A DNA stretch of 64,000 nucleotides, taken from Sabethes cyaneus. Lineage: Eukaryota; Arthropoda; Insecta; Diptera; Culicidae. Positions 32,113-44,229 of the stretch are shown piece by piece (positions within the stretch are counted from its first letter, which is position 1; every line of letters begins with the position of its first letter). The stretch lies in NCBI RefSeq assembly GCF_943734655.1, contig NC_071355.1:208803603-208867602 (forward strand), in the 5' to 3' direction. Made by a program: the position numbers and the translations under genes. The notes under the pieces are model-generated. The model was given only the letters and a program-made list of their open reading frames with translations. It had not been told where the DNA came from and made no database searches.

Positions 32113-34760
32113 TGGACAATTTTTTCAAACTTACGAAGAGTCCGAAATCGACTGAGGAAGCTACTGTTGGCAAAAAGGCTGGCTTTGCCGAAAGTACTCG
32201 TTCTTCACCTCAAGATCCAATGTGCATTTAAAAATAAAGAAGCTATCGATGAGCACCACGATAGCTGCGGAGGTGGAAAGGTAGGAGCTGCAGGAACGGT
32301 GCGAGAACGCCTAAGCTGGTAGCAAAGAGGTAGCGGACCGACCGCGCGTCTACTAGCAAGAAGGCAGAAGAGTTCCCTGCTGGTACGAGCACTGGCGGGC
32401 GGGCTGGGACCGATGACGATCTACCAAGAAGCTCAAAGAAGCCGCGGTCGTAAAGCCGAAGAAGGTCCACAAGAAGCGTAAAGCGATCGTTGAAACTGAC
32501 AGATAAATTGTCATACGTTGACCTACTTTGCAAGGTTAAGACGGATCCCACGCTGCAAGATCTTGGGGCCAATGTGGTGAAGACCTACAAGTCCCAAGCG
32601 CGGTGATTGCTCTCCGAACTTAAACAAAACTCAAGGTCCGATAAAATCCCTGGACGAGGCGTGCCAGATCAAGGCTCTGTAGTAGCGCACCATTGTAAAG
32701 CCCTTGACGAAGACACTACGGCAGTTGATCTGCAAAATGTTCTGAGGGACCAGCTCAAAATCGAAAGGAAGTTGCGAAAGGAATAAGGGTCGGCTGGTCC
32801 GTGTGTGCACTCAAGGCCAAACAGCGTGTGGAGCACTGTTTTAAGGCCATGGGCTTCGGTCATTGGGCGGGTAAGTGCAAAGCTCTCGATCGGTCTAAGC
32901 AGTGTAGGAAATGTGGCGAGGAGTCATCAAGATGCATGCGCTGCACAGCAGAAGTGGACAATAGGCGCATCACAGGCGGACCTGGACCATCGAGTGGGGT
33001 AGTAGGCATAGTACTTCTAGGGGCAAAGCTTACTGAAAGCTTTGTCCAAGCTGGACGTTAGACTAGCAAACGAGGGTTCCATTAGTACCTTCTGCAGAGA
33101 GGTACAAGCATCGATCATCGATATCACCTTCTGCAGCCCAAAGTTGTTATCTAACATGAACTGGAGGGTGCCCGATGAGTATACTCATAGCATAGCGACC
33201 TCCAAGCTATGCTATATACGGTACAATGACAAGCGTCGTAGCGTGCGGTTGGCCAGACTGGCCCCCGCCAAGGGCGGAAGTTCTTAGGGGCACCAAAAAG
33301 GGAGTATATTTCAGTAAAGCATTAGGAATAACGTATGCATTAAAAACTATACTGATTTTAGCGATTTTTCATGCTACTTTATCAGCTGATTTGCATGCAG
33401 CGGCCATGGTGAAAACCGTCAAGCAACTACGTTCGATGCTTTGTTCGTACTTCCAGCGAAGAAGTTGGATATGATGAAGCACTTCGTATCCGTCGAATAG
33501 AGCAATTTAACATTCGCAACATCTTTCGCGAGAAAGGCAAAAGTGCTGTACGGAAGCCTGATTCCGGCCGCCCAACAGTGCTGCGCGGAAGCTAAAAATG
33601 AAGATCGAAAGCAAGGTGGCCTCATCGTTTCGTGCCGTGGGCCGGTAGGTCAGAGAAACCGGGTAAACAGTGAAGAAGTACTTGGCCAAAATGGACATTT
33701 TTATGCGGAAGCGTCAGTCGAAGCTGGCCGTGCCTAAGTAACAACCAGGGCTTGAAAAGGGATCGCAAGTTGAATGTGACTGCCGTGAATGCGAACTTTC
33801 CGCATTCAAACTCCGCTTTTTGAACGATCATTTGACTGTTTTTTTAAATCCAGTCAATCTGCCGCTTGCGCTGCTACCGTCTAACAATTCATGCGGCATC
33901 TCAGCAAAAGCAAAATCTCCCGTTTTGCTTTGCGCTTTGAGAATATAAACTGCAAACTGGCTGGAAACATACGGTGACGTATTTGCGACCGGTCGGACAG
34001 ATCAATTTATGGATGCACTTAGCGCAGAGAACATTCGTTCGAACCTGACTGATGATGAACTGACAAACATTCTAACGAGAGCATGTGATACAACAATGCC
34101 TAGGACCGTGCAGCCAACGAACGGTCGTCGCTCGCTATTGTGGTGGAGCGAGACCATCGGTCTCCTTGGTGCCATAAGACGAGAAGGTTTATGCAGAGGG
34201 CCTGTAACGATAATGATGTAGACGTGTGTAGTTGAGCTTAGAGCGACTAGGTTGGCGCTCAATAAAGATGATAGATGTAGCAAGAATTCCTGTTTCCCGG
34301 AGCTGTGTCGCGATGTGCACTCAAATCCCTGGGGAAGCGCCTACCAAGTGGTGATGAAAAAAATAAAGGGTGCGCGAACTCCGCAGGAAACTTGCACACG
34401 GTAGCTTAGAGTCCACGATCCAATGCCGTAATCTCTTACCCCATACTATCAAACCAATGACACCCTCAGTCCTGCTACGAATGAAGAGCTCATTGCGGAT
34501 GCGAGGGGTCCAAAGCTGAAGAAAATGATACCGAACGAAGCGGTTAATACTGCGGTTTGGATTCCGCTAAAGGAAGTTCACCATCGCGTGGATGCCATCT
34601 ACTCTGTTGTAGAGAGACCGTGAAACCGATGAGGTAAAAGGGTGGATAAGGGGCCTGGGAATAAACCCATACTAAAGTCACTTTGACATCGAATGGCCTG
34701 ATTCTACTAAGATTCGAAGCCATGACCATTCACTTGTCAAAGCAGACTCGGTAACCTTGC
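32113..34760 (+). mobile_element. Decayed R1/I-like LINE with ORF1 zinc knuckles
   Basis: An ORF1 start at 32113 (MDNFFKLTKSPKSTEEATVG) stops at 32229. Gag-like zinc knuckles follow at 32830-32950 (FGHWAGKCKALDRSKQCRKC), with one expected Cys replaced by Ala. Endonuclease scraps appear near 33050-33220 (IDITFCSPKLLSNMNWRV, EEYTHS-like). At 34000-34190 comes an ORF2 linker (NILTRACDTTMPR, NGRRSLLWW). Blocks are in the right order but broken by many stops, and the RT core is missing. This is a dead element of an R1 or related clade. Confidence 0.7.
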
Positions 34761-35027
34761 GGCTTCAGAGCCCCCGACTTGCAGGCTTCCTCAGTGTCTG
34801 TTTTCGAACTCGGTTCGAAAAGTCGTAGGCGAAATACGTATCTGTCAAGAATAAAATATACATAGTAGAATTAAACCGGATAAGTTTTCTTTTTAATTAA
34901 TTTCCAGGTTTCGTATTCTACTAAGACTCTCCAAAAACTTCAGTTATTTCACAATATAATAATGTGTTGACATCCATCTCACACGTCAGAACAAAACACG
35001 AAATCTTTGTAAAATTTAAATTAAATC

Positions 35028-35033
35028 TTTATT
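35028..35033 (-). terminator. Poly(A) signal of the serine protease homologue
   Basis: TTTATT on the plus strand reads AATAAA on the minus strand, 77 bases past the stop codon. Confidence 0.5.
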
Positions 35034-35109
35034 TAATTTAAGGTACTAACCTATCACAGATTCTTTAGTGTTCGAATATCTTATTCTTGCCTTGCTCTGC
35101 ACTGTTGAA

Positions 35110-36008
35110 CTACACTAGAGAGCCCGTGATGAGATGAATCCAGTCTAGGTAATGTTGTACGCGAGTGTAAAGGGTCGGCCGTCCGGCTTTGCAGTTATCC
35201 ATGGTGGCGGAGGCTATGCCTACCAACACCTGCCTATTGTTAATGTGAGAAACAAATCCAGCTCCGATGTCCCCATTGCATGCGTTAACGAGCGCATCTT
35301 CGGCACAGAATCGATCTGTAGGTTGATTCTGGTAGATCGCCCTGCAACGGGTCTCGCCCGTTACCCGTTGAAAGCCCTGCATTAGGAAGCTGCCTGGACC
35401 TGGTGCTGTAGGAAAAATAATTAATTTAGTCTTAAGTTGATATATGAGGTGTTGGAATACGAACTTTTCTCATTTCCGAATCCAACCACGTAACCCTGTT
35501 CGTTTTCTAGTGGTAGTCTGAATGATCCTGCAGCGGCAGGAAGGGGTATCCTTCGGACCATTGGGCCACTAATATCAACCGGATTAGGCAGAAAAACAAT
35601 TCCGATATCATTCTGTCTGGTTGTGGCATTAAATTGCGGATGGAAGAGAGCATTTCTGGATCTGTAGAATTGTTGGTTACCAAACACTGAATCAGCTCCA
35701 AGACCAATGTCCCAAATAGAATATCTGAAAGAAGTAAAATTTGCATTTAGTAAATTGAAAACGTTTTATCGGCCAATTTTAGCTAACCCTTTTATGTTTT
35801 GAGCCGCTGTCAGAATGTGACGATTACTTATTACCGAACCACCTCCGAAAAATCCGGACATTTGTTCAGTCATGAAGAGAATGTACGCATTGTGAGGTAC
35901 ATAGTCAGCGATTTGACCGTTAATTACAAATGGGGTAGGATCTAAACTTTTACTATTCACTCCAACAACCCCAACCAGTAAAGCAATGGTGGCATATGTG
36001 TTTAGCAT
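35110..36008 (-). CDS. Secreted, catalytically inactive serine protease homologue
   Basis: Three exons on the minus strand, 35788-36008, 35465-35724 and 35110-35405, join in frame with 63- and 59-bp GT-AG introns and give 258 residues. A signal peptide (MLNTYATIALLVGVVGVNS) precedes a chymotrypsin-fold domain beginning FVINGQIA. The catalytic His is Gln (HILTAAQN instead of TAAHC). The Asp remains (NDIGIVFL). The Ser is Ile (ACNGDIGAGF instead of GDSGGP). The 42-58 cysteine pair is absent, while CRA..FC and CNGD..NC remain. No Arg or Lys stands at the activation site. It therefore resembles a clip-less serine protease homologue, perhaps a decoy, binding or salivary/gut protein. The middle exon donor (GTTCGT) is the least certain join. 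Function unknown. Confidence 0.85.
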
Positions 36009-36072
36009 TTTTGCGAACTCGATTTCGAAGCTATACTTTCTATATAAGTTTGATATTCGTGAACTTCCAAAG

Positions 36073-36108
36073 ACTGATTAGACATCCGTACTCACTGCCC
36101 TTTATATA
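36073..36108 (-). promoter_or_regulatory. TATA box and initiator of the serine protease homologue
   Basis: On the minus strand TATATAAA occupies 36108 to 36101, and an initiator TCAGT has its A at 36075. The spacing is about 33 bases, standard for a TATA-Inr promoter. The resulting 5' UTR is about 66 bases. Strong core promoters of this kind are typical of tissue-specific secreted proteins. Confidence 0.65.
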
Positions 36109-39100
36109 TGGAAAGAGAAATATTATTTTGTCTTATCAACCATGGGCCCAATTTCCTCAGAACAGCCCGCGATAAGTGATAGATGGGATAAGATATTAAT
36201 CCGTTTCCGGAGTCTACCCAAGTAACCAAGAGTTCGAATAATGGTGTCTAACAAGGGTTAAACAGCTTTATGTATATCAATCTATAACTTTCTAAGCAGC
36301 GTCACTTTTAAGTAATTAACCGAACTTTCAAGCTGTCTTGGGTTCACTGCATAGAACGCTAAGCAGCTTCGAAATAAACTGTCAAAAACTAAGAAAAAAC
36401 AAATTTAGCAGCACTTTTATGTTCTATTTTTATACTTCTACCTAACTTCTATATTCGTTGCATTTGCCTGCTGTTGGGTTTGAACCCGGGTGCTCCGCGT
36501 TGTAAACCTATACCGATCCACTGCGTCACCTTTGTCGTATACAAGCGATGTGAATTTTGCCAATGAGTTGTTAAGTAAAAGTTCGATTTAGAACTTGCAG
36601 CAGCTTTATGCAGCGCGAGTTAATTATAGAACATAAAGTTTGGAACCAGGCAATTAACTGTAGTAGTGAGATACCGACAGCATATGCTACACAACACAAT
36701 AATGAAGAGCATTACATTCTAATTTATATTTGTAATTAGAAATGTGCGAGGATTAAATTTATTCAAGTGAAATAAAAATTAATCTCCAATAGTTTCAGGT
36801 TCTGCTGGTTTGATCACCAGAAATATAAACAAAAAAGCAACACGCAGAACTTGTTAGCAACTAAAGTTACTTCAGAACTTCATGTAGCATCCTAATAGCT
36901 TTGAAGTATCTATGAAGTACTCGCAGCACTTCTTAAAGCATTTAGTTCCACATATACTTGATATACACTACTAATCAGCGTGAAAGTTCCACGGAACTGA
37001 ATCTGAACTAATTATGAACTTTCGAGTTCGCGTGTCAAGTAATATTCGAACTTTTGGTTGCTTGGGATAATACCGTATGGTATCACGTGACACCATGAGT
37101 TTGATTTCACTTTTGGGACAGTTTGTATTTTGTACTCAGCAGTTGTACTTAACTGCACCGAACAGTTAGAGGAATGCTTAATCTTTCAATTAAAATAATA
37201 AAATATGTCTTCGTCTACAGATTCTTTGTTGAGTGTTTTAGCTGAGATGATGACCATTTGTCTTTTTAACTCTACTAATCGTATGTTCTTTGACAGATAC
37301 CTGCGTCACCTATGACTTAGGAGCTTCATCTGGATCTACATTTAGGGTTATTTCCACTAACATTAGACTGTCCGAATACTTTTTTGACTGCATTTTGGCA
37401 ATTTCAAATTCAAGCTAAACGGACTACTCGTATTTCTTCACAATGGAATGCTTTTCCTCAATTATTGGCATGCATGCAAGTGTACCTACTCTAGTTAAAC
37501 ATTGTTTTAAAAAATAAATGTTGCAAAAAAACTGACCAATAGGTATTATTAAATAAAAAATTTATTCGATGTTTTCCGAATACTTTTTTTTTGACTGACG
37601 GCGTGTAAATTTTCTTGGAAATACACAGTGCATTAGAAATTTTTTTTTGTTTAATTGGTAGACGGGAAGACTTTTTTAACTTAAGGTTTGAAAACGAAAC
37701 AGTAGGTATAAGAAGAATGAAAAAAAAAAAAGAAAGATGGATGATAGATGAGAGGTGATTGAAAAACAAAACTTTTTTTCTCGGGTTTTGTTTTGTTTCC
37801 AAATCTCAAATATTATTAAAGCCAGAGCATAGCAATCTTCGGTAACATAGAACAAGACTAAGTTGCTGCATGTATTAAAACTGATATCACATTCTAACAT
37901 GGGCAATATATGTAGGGTTCTGGATGGGTTCGTCTACGGCGGGTCTTCGTCTACTTTCCAGACATATCGACAAGAAAACAGCATTATAAACAATTTTGAT
38001 GCGAATTACAGTCACACCAACCTGGTATTGATATTTATGGATTGCCTCTTCGCTATCGAGGAAAAGATTATGTTAGAAAATTACTATTTTTCAATATTTG
38101 ATCAAATAATAGACTGCCGGTGAAAGCATAACTGTCCTATGTTACATTTTGTCATTTTCGACATTTTGTTGTCAAACGTTATAATTATATATGTATTTTT
38201 ATAATATGAATCGAAAACACGGTGTTTATATTAGAAAACCTCGAAAAAATTTGAAGACAATTTGTCCCCCTGGAAAAATGGACGCATATTTGTCTCGCTG
38301 CATATACCTTTTCATATGAAATGTTTTCAAGTTGTATACAAAATTGAGTGCAGTTTTTCAACCTTATCTCAAAGAGGGACAAATAATAACATCAAAATTA
38401 AATAATTTTAGAGAAATCAGTTTTTAAAGTTTGAGTGCCATTTTCTCATTTTCGTGTTTTGTAACATGGGACAGATATGCTTCCAGCGGCAGTAGAAGTC
38501 TTCTTGGGGTTTCTACTAGTTTTGAGTATGACGAAGAGTAACTACTTGAAATTTTGAGCTGTGATTCAAACTATTTCCACTCTTTTTATAGTAGCTAGTT
38601 GGGTAGCTCTTGGACACGGCTCAAAGAATACGTGCATATTGCACCTGGCAGCAATTTAACGAGTCCTACGCAAATCTTTTTTTAATAGTAATTATCCTGT
38701 ACTTACTAAAAACATTGAAAATATGCTTGTCAAGCAAGGAGGGGTGCAGTGGGGAGGCAATAACGAAAAACTGATAGTTCAAATTACTAAATTGCAAACA
38801 TGCGTGGTAAACGCAGAAAATAACCACGCTAATAATTTTCGCGTGGGACTCTAAATAGGTGGAAACTCCGCAATAGACTTTTGTAAATAATTGCTGTCTG
38901 TCCACGATAAACGAAAGAAATCTTGCTTATGACGAACTCCCGCTGGAGAATGATAAATTGTTCCACTGAGAAATGTAAGTTCCGAAATATTTTTTCAGGC
39001 TAAATAGGTATACATGTACAGGCAAGATGTGTCAGATTTATCTGGTGTAGAAAACTTGAGTACTTGCGGATTAATTCGCAATAAAGTCTGGATCGTGTTT

Positions 39101-39454
39101 ATGTATGACGAAGAGAGTCTGTAACCCTAGTCAAAAAAACATATTCAATGAGGTCTGAGTCATGTTCGATGCGTTCGCTGATAGAGCCAACGTTATTCAG
39201 CACTTTTACAACTTACTGTCGATAATCTTTAAACACTTTAATCTTTTATTCGGCAATGGATGGTTATTACCAGGTGTATTTGAGTTTTAATTACACTTCC
39301 GGCACAAAGCCCTGTCGTACTTTTATTGTTTGAAAATTATACTTTCGCGGTAAATCATTTAATCAAACCCGTGACTTTCGATCTGTCCACAAAGAAAGTG
39401 TAATCCGTCCTTACTCGCTGCCGCTTGTTCAGATGTTCGGAAGAAAAGTACCTA
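36109..39454. other. Long AT-rich intergenic region
   Basis: No gene is supported over 3.3 kb. Apart from a tRNA-derived fragment at 36472-36537, only low-complexity T- and A-rich stretches (37500-37780) and short unshared frames are seen. Near 38500-39110 the phrase TATGACGAAGAG appears twice, which may mark a repeat. Confidence 0.4.
36472..36537 (-). repeat. tRNA-derived SINE fragment
   Basis: On the minus strand a box A-like GACGCAGTGGATCGG and a box B GGGTTCAAACCC are correctly ordered, about 35 bases apart, as in a tRNA promoter. The acceptor stem does not close, so this is a tRNA-derived repeat and not a functional tRNA. Confidence 0.45.
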
Positions 39455-40045
39455 CTAGAAATCAGTAGATCTAGTAAAACAAATAAACCTAGATAGAAGT
39501 GATTTCTGTAGGGGAGCTGCCCCGCGCACAGTTGACATTTTTGTGCGTACAGATTCTGCTACTAGGTGCTGGTCAGAATCAATATATGCACCTTGTAGGG
39601 AACGTATGGCTGTGATGTTCGAGTCGAACAGGTCATCTACAAGAACATGGTCATTCTGGTTCATTGTACGTTGGGTTAGTTATCTCCAGGTGGCTTCCAT
39701 TCCAGATATCACCGGTCTATGCATTTTTCCCTGCCGACTTCATATTCATATCCCCGTTGACGATCTTGATGTCCCGCGGGGAACAGAAGGGAGTAGGATG
39801 CTTTCTTTTCATCGAGGGGCCTAACTTCGTGCGGGTTGTGCACGTTGATGATGCTATAATTGAGGAAACGGCTCCTTGCCCTTAATAGACACGTCCTTGC
39901 GTTGATGGTCTTCCAATCTATTATGTGATCCCACGATCTACCAAACACTACAAAGTACGATTTGACGAGGTTCAAACTGCGCGAGCAGCAACCAGTCGTC
40001 ATCTGTGAAATTCAGCGATCTGCAGTTCCAAGCACCGAGTGTCCA
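39455..40045 (-). mobile_element. LINE endonuclease-domain fragment
   Basis: Minus-strand frames read FVVFGRSWDHIID, then RFLNYSIINVHNPHEVRPLD and GYEYEVGREKCIDR. In a second frame comes MNQNDHVLVDDLFDSNITAI with GAYIDSDQHLVAE. These correspond to the internal and C-terminal blocks of a LINE endonuclease (NVHAPHE, NQIDHVLID, GANIDSDHYLV). The catalytic SDH is SDQ here. Frameshifts confirm a dead copy. Confidence 0.7.
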
Positions 40046-40719
40046 TTCGTCGTTATTATTTCGTCACCTAGGTTGATTGGTTGCCTTACTAGGGTCACGC
40101 AACCGAGTCTCGTGATGAGGCTGCCATCTTAGCTTTAGTGCCGAGAAATCATGTTTCTTGATTCAGCCGCCCGCTTTGGATCTGACGCTGTCGTAAGCCG
40201 TCCCTAACATGAGAACAGAGGCTCAAGGCTGACAAGGCTATTCCTCGTTGCTACATTCAGCGTTCGCATCATCGCATCATCCTATGGGTATACAACCTCA
40301 GTTGCGACCGGGGTTGATTACCCGATCTCCACCAAGGTAGGCTGCTACTACGAAGAGGTAGGGATAGGAATTGCTGGCTAAGGATCATTGTGGGGTCTAT
40401 TTTATACCTGCAGGTACGCTACGCATTATCCACCAATGCAATGGCTTGACTGCAACATCACAATAAAATCATTCTTTATTCTGGGTGACTAGTAGATAAT
40501 GTATTTGAATTATTATTTCACTAATGTTAACAAATTATAGATACTACTAGATTCTGTCCTCTTTTTCTTTACTTGAATGTGTCTATCCTTTGCCAGCTCC
40601 CCAATCCTATTGTCCAGCCACTAGCAAATTTGTTTTCTTTTCAGTAATCCATATAGTGAGAGACAAATCCTTTAGGTTTTAGAAGCACCCCTGTGTCAAT
40701 GGCCACCCTATTCCCCCTA

Positions 40720-40873
40720 CAGAGACTATAGGTTACAGAGGCGACGAGGCACTTAAAATCCGCTAAATTTTGAATTAAAATAGGGAGTCACCCTTATTTG
40801 TTTGGGTACTCTTCGTTTTGATTCAAAATTTAGCGGTTTTTGAGTGCCTCGTCGCCTCTGTAAATAGTCTCTG
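40720..40873. mobile_element. 154-bp Tc1/mariner-type MITE with TA flanks
   Basis: Both ends begin CAGAGACTAT and are flanked by TA (40718-40719 and 40874-40875). The arms of about 60 bp (ACAGAGGCGACGAGGCACT, CCGCTAAATTTTGAAT) pair in reverse complement with few mismatches around a short loop. Non-coding. Confidence 0.8.
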
Positions 40874-40875
40874 TA

Positions 40876-42610
40876 TTTCCCCCCTTTCAGAAATTTCCTC
40901 TTATTGTCGTCCAGTCACTTGTACAACTATTATCTTTCTAAATGCAAGAGAAACGCACCCATTTACACATTTGGAAGAGATCGCTTTCGCCTTTGCCAAG
41001 TACCGTGCGCTGATTCTTTTATGTCAAAAAACATGTATCTCAAGTTTGGCGAACCATCCAAGCGTTCCGGAGTTATGGCGGAACATAGATTTATACACAC
41101 GTTCCTCGTCCCCTCTGTTGGTTCCTTCCAACCCAAGCAACAATTCGTGTTTTATTGTACTCTTGTTGCGGTTTTCAAGACCAATTTTGGTCATAAATGC
41201 CATCATAAGAATATAATAAAACCCAAATTTTTTTCTTGGGCAGTCAGCTCTCCCTTCTGTCACATGATATCTAGATTAATCGTTCTCATCAATTCTCAAA
41301 TTTCATTTTATTAGGGTTGTAACGTTTAGAAGTTTAGAAGACGTAATGAAAAGTTTTGTTTTTTGATAATTCCTGTTAGCGCATCGTAAACATAAAACCA
41401 TTATAAATCCGGTCAGTAAAGGTTACATTACTTTTTGATTATATTCAATTTAATTAACGACCGTAACGTAATAAATTAATTAATCTGAGGAAATTTCAGA
41501 AATCGAAATTTTCCGCATTAAAAGAAAAACTGTTTATCAAAAAATAACATCCTGTTAAAACGAATTCGTTCATTCTGAAAATTCATTCTGTTTCACAGCC
41601 CTTTGATATAATATTATCTCTCCTTTGATAGCTCACTGCGTGAGAATCTGAGCATAGCTGAAGTTTGCACAGATGATAGAAATTTTGGACAGATTGTGGT
41701 GGACATTTATGACTCATTGTTATTGCGATAGGTTTCATTTCAGGTAATTTATGATTCGAATTTAATCATACCCTGATTGGTTAATGGGCACACTTCCACA
41801 CTTATGTCTTGTTATCAATTTCCATTGAATGTTGAGACACGACACGATTAAAGGGGATTTATGGACAGGAAGCTCTTTGTTGATAGCAAAACAAATACTT
41901 CAAGTGGAAATACTGGCTGAATTTAGGTTGTTCAACTTGGGACATTCGAAATATATTTCGGATAGGTTGGAGGTTTACAATTGTGTAGGAATTGTCCGAC
42001 GGATCGGTTTCAAGTTTTCGGATTGATTTTTATATTTTTACCTTTTTAGCATTACAAAGCGAAACGCTGTAAACCAATTAAAACCCCTAACGATTTCTCG
42101 ACAGATTTTCGCTCTCTTTTCACTAGTCAAATTAGAAATTCACTCTAGTTTTTGTGAAACATATGAGCGTATTGGGAGCAGAAATTAACTAGGTTAATTT
42201 TTAAGGTAAAAAAACTCATTTTACCTCAAATGGATGTCAATCGACTAGAAACTGTTTGTTGTGTCATTCCCTGTGATTTAGAAGGTTTCTCGAAAAATAC
42301 CTCCAAATCTTCGGGCTTTTGTTGGTTGTTCAGAGCAGGGCTTGTCTTCAACAGTGAAATCATCATCCTTGGACCGTCGAAAAGCATGCAAGTGACTGGC
42401 TTAACATTCCAAAATAAAGGGCGAATACGAAATCATTGCAACGCTATTAACCGGCCATAACTTTTTTCTACTGGGTGGAAATTAATCAAATTTGGCATAA
42501 TTTCTCTTTAAAGTATACCGTTTACATCCTGTGAATTTTATAGTTGTGCCTTTTGTTGCAGGTGAAACTCGTGTTTTAGTCTTTAACCTTGAAATGCGGT
42601 CAGGCATTAA
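40876..42610. other. Intergenic, no gene seen
   Basis: Short frames on both strands lack recognisable motifs and have no flanking splice or promoter context. AT content rises toward 41340-41600. Nothing is supported. Confidence 0.4.
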
Positions 42611-43244
42611 TATTAATATTTTTGAAACGGTGGTTCTACAATTGACGGAGGGACGGTAAGGGAAAGTAATGAAAATTTTTTTGGAGTGGAGGAGAAAGAG
42701 CGGGATGGTGAGGGGGCTGGGTTATTGGTAGCTAACGCTTAACAAGTTGTCGTTATGACTCCTACCTTTTGTCCAATGCTGGAAGGTGCATGGGTCGAAC
42801 CAAGCTATAATCTAAGATTATAACCGGATTTTTTGAACCCACAAGACCCGCTAGGGCATGTGGCTCGCTGGTACCCGTGTACCTTAGAACCGCAGAGGCG
42901 CTGGACGAAAGGAGACTTCCAAACCTCCCTTATTAAGGTAGTGACGTATCTGGTTGGGTTATTTTTAGACACAAATTGTACCACTTCCTCCGTCTACTGT
43001 AGAAAACACCGACCGAGAAGTTCTAATCTAACTTGTTTTTACTGTCAGGACGACTTCCAAGGTACTGTGCGTGACGCTATTCGTCTGTCAGCCTGTTAGC
43101 CGCGATTCTCAGCACGGGTTTTCGGAAAAAGGCTCTCCCCTCCCTCACCTTCCCGCTCTTACCTCTCAACGGCAAAAAATTTTTTTATTACTTTCCCCTA
43201 CCGTCCCTCCATCAATTGTAGAACCACCGTTTCAAAAGTATTAA
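42611..43244. mobile_element. 634-bp element with about 105-bp terminal inverted repeats
   Basis: The left end 42611-42718 (TTTTGAAACGGTGGTTCTAC, AATTGACGGAGGGACGG, AAGGGAAAGTAAT and a GGTGAGGG block) returns in reverse complement at 43140-43244 at roughly 85 percent identity. The 420-bp centre has no transposase. TTAAT-like bases flank both ends, but a clear target duplication could not be fixed. Confidence 0.75.
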
Positions 43245-43678
43245 TCATTTTGTTTCAGCCAGTATTGAAGGCAGTGAAGTGGAGACGCATGAAAATAGAG
43301 ATGATCTGTAATTCAATCATCTCACGAGTATTGAAAAGGTTCGAGGATCGATTAAGATTTGATAATTAAACCAAGAGTTGTAAGGAAACCGGGAGACGGT
43401 CGCAGGAAGACGGAAGAAAAGGTCAAGCTTAATAAAATTTTGCACGGGAGAACATAACCTTGCTTCTTTGACGTCTATCGGTGGTTTGTTTACGTGAACT
43501 TAGAATGTGAGTTAAAATGGTGAAAGTGAATATTATTAAAAGCAGGTCAGAAAAGTACCAAAACTACCATTCCAAGTAGTTTAAAGGAAAACACTGATGG
43601 ACAATACGCTTTGGAGTCGTTTCACTCGAATTTATGTATATCGCGTTCGCAAAAGTTGTCCGCCCTGTTAGTTCCGCG

Positions 43679-43880
43679 GTACGATGCTGGCCTAACGAGC
43701 CAGTCGTCGTATGTTCGCATCTCGATTGGGCGGTGTCACTACATAGTTAATAGGATCTTTACACTAGCTCTGTAATTTTCCTGTACTCTAATAACTGGTT
43801 GCGAAGTCTGTCGATAAAGAAGGGTCAAGTTCTGAAGGACGTTAATACCCATGGCTGTGCTCTTTTTTGTGTTCGCAAAA
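43679..43880 (+). repeat. tRNA-related SINE, Feilai-like
   Basis: The head has a box A (CGGTACGATGCTGGCCTAAC), the phrase GAGCCAGTCGTCGTATGTTC and box B-like GTTCGCATCTCGA. A conserved body follows (AATAGGATCTTTACACTAGC, GTAATTTTCCTGTACTCTAA). Related copies occur at 51590-51740 (minus) and 62218-62345 (plus), with scraps near 31600 and 48893. The pattern resembles Feilai of culicine mosquitoes; this name is from memory of the family. Confidence 0.65.
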
Positions 43881-43908
43881 TTCGACTAACAGATAGTAAA
43901 CAAACTAC

Positions 43909-43975
43909 GGATGGATGTTAAATGGATGAATCACGTTCATTTGTGACGTCAGCGTGCAAAAACTTATTTCGCCAG
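43909..43975. repeat. Copy of the repeat at 1-75
   Basis: GGATGTTAAATGGATGAATC, GTTCATT, TGTGACGTCAGCGTGCAAAA and CTTATT appear in the same order as at window positions 1-75. It lies directly before LINE sequence. Confidence 0.4.
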
Positions 43976-44229
43976 AAATCTCAATTTTTCAAAACGTAGT
44001 GCTACCAAGAAGGTCAGTGTTTCACAAAGCTACGCCCAAAGAGTCAAGACAAAAGCTGGTTTACACACATATAAAGTTCAAAACTACCCAACCCGCGATG
44101 AACGCCAGCAAACTGTTGCCAAAGCCCGCACTAGAAAGCTCAACACGGAGATGTTGATCCGATACAGCCGCTGTGAGATGGATGACTGTTAATCCTGATG
44201 GAATTCCATCCATCTTGCTGAAAAAGTGT

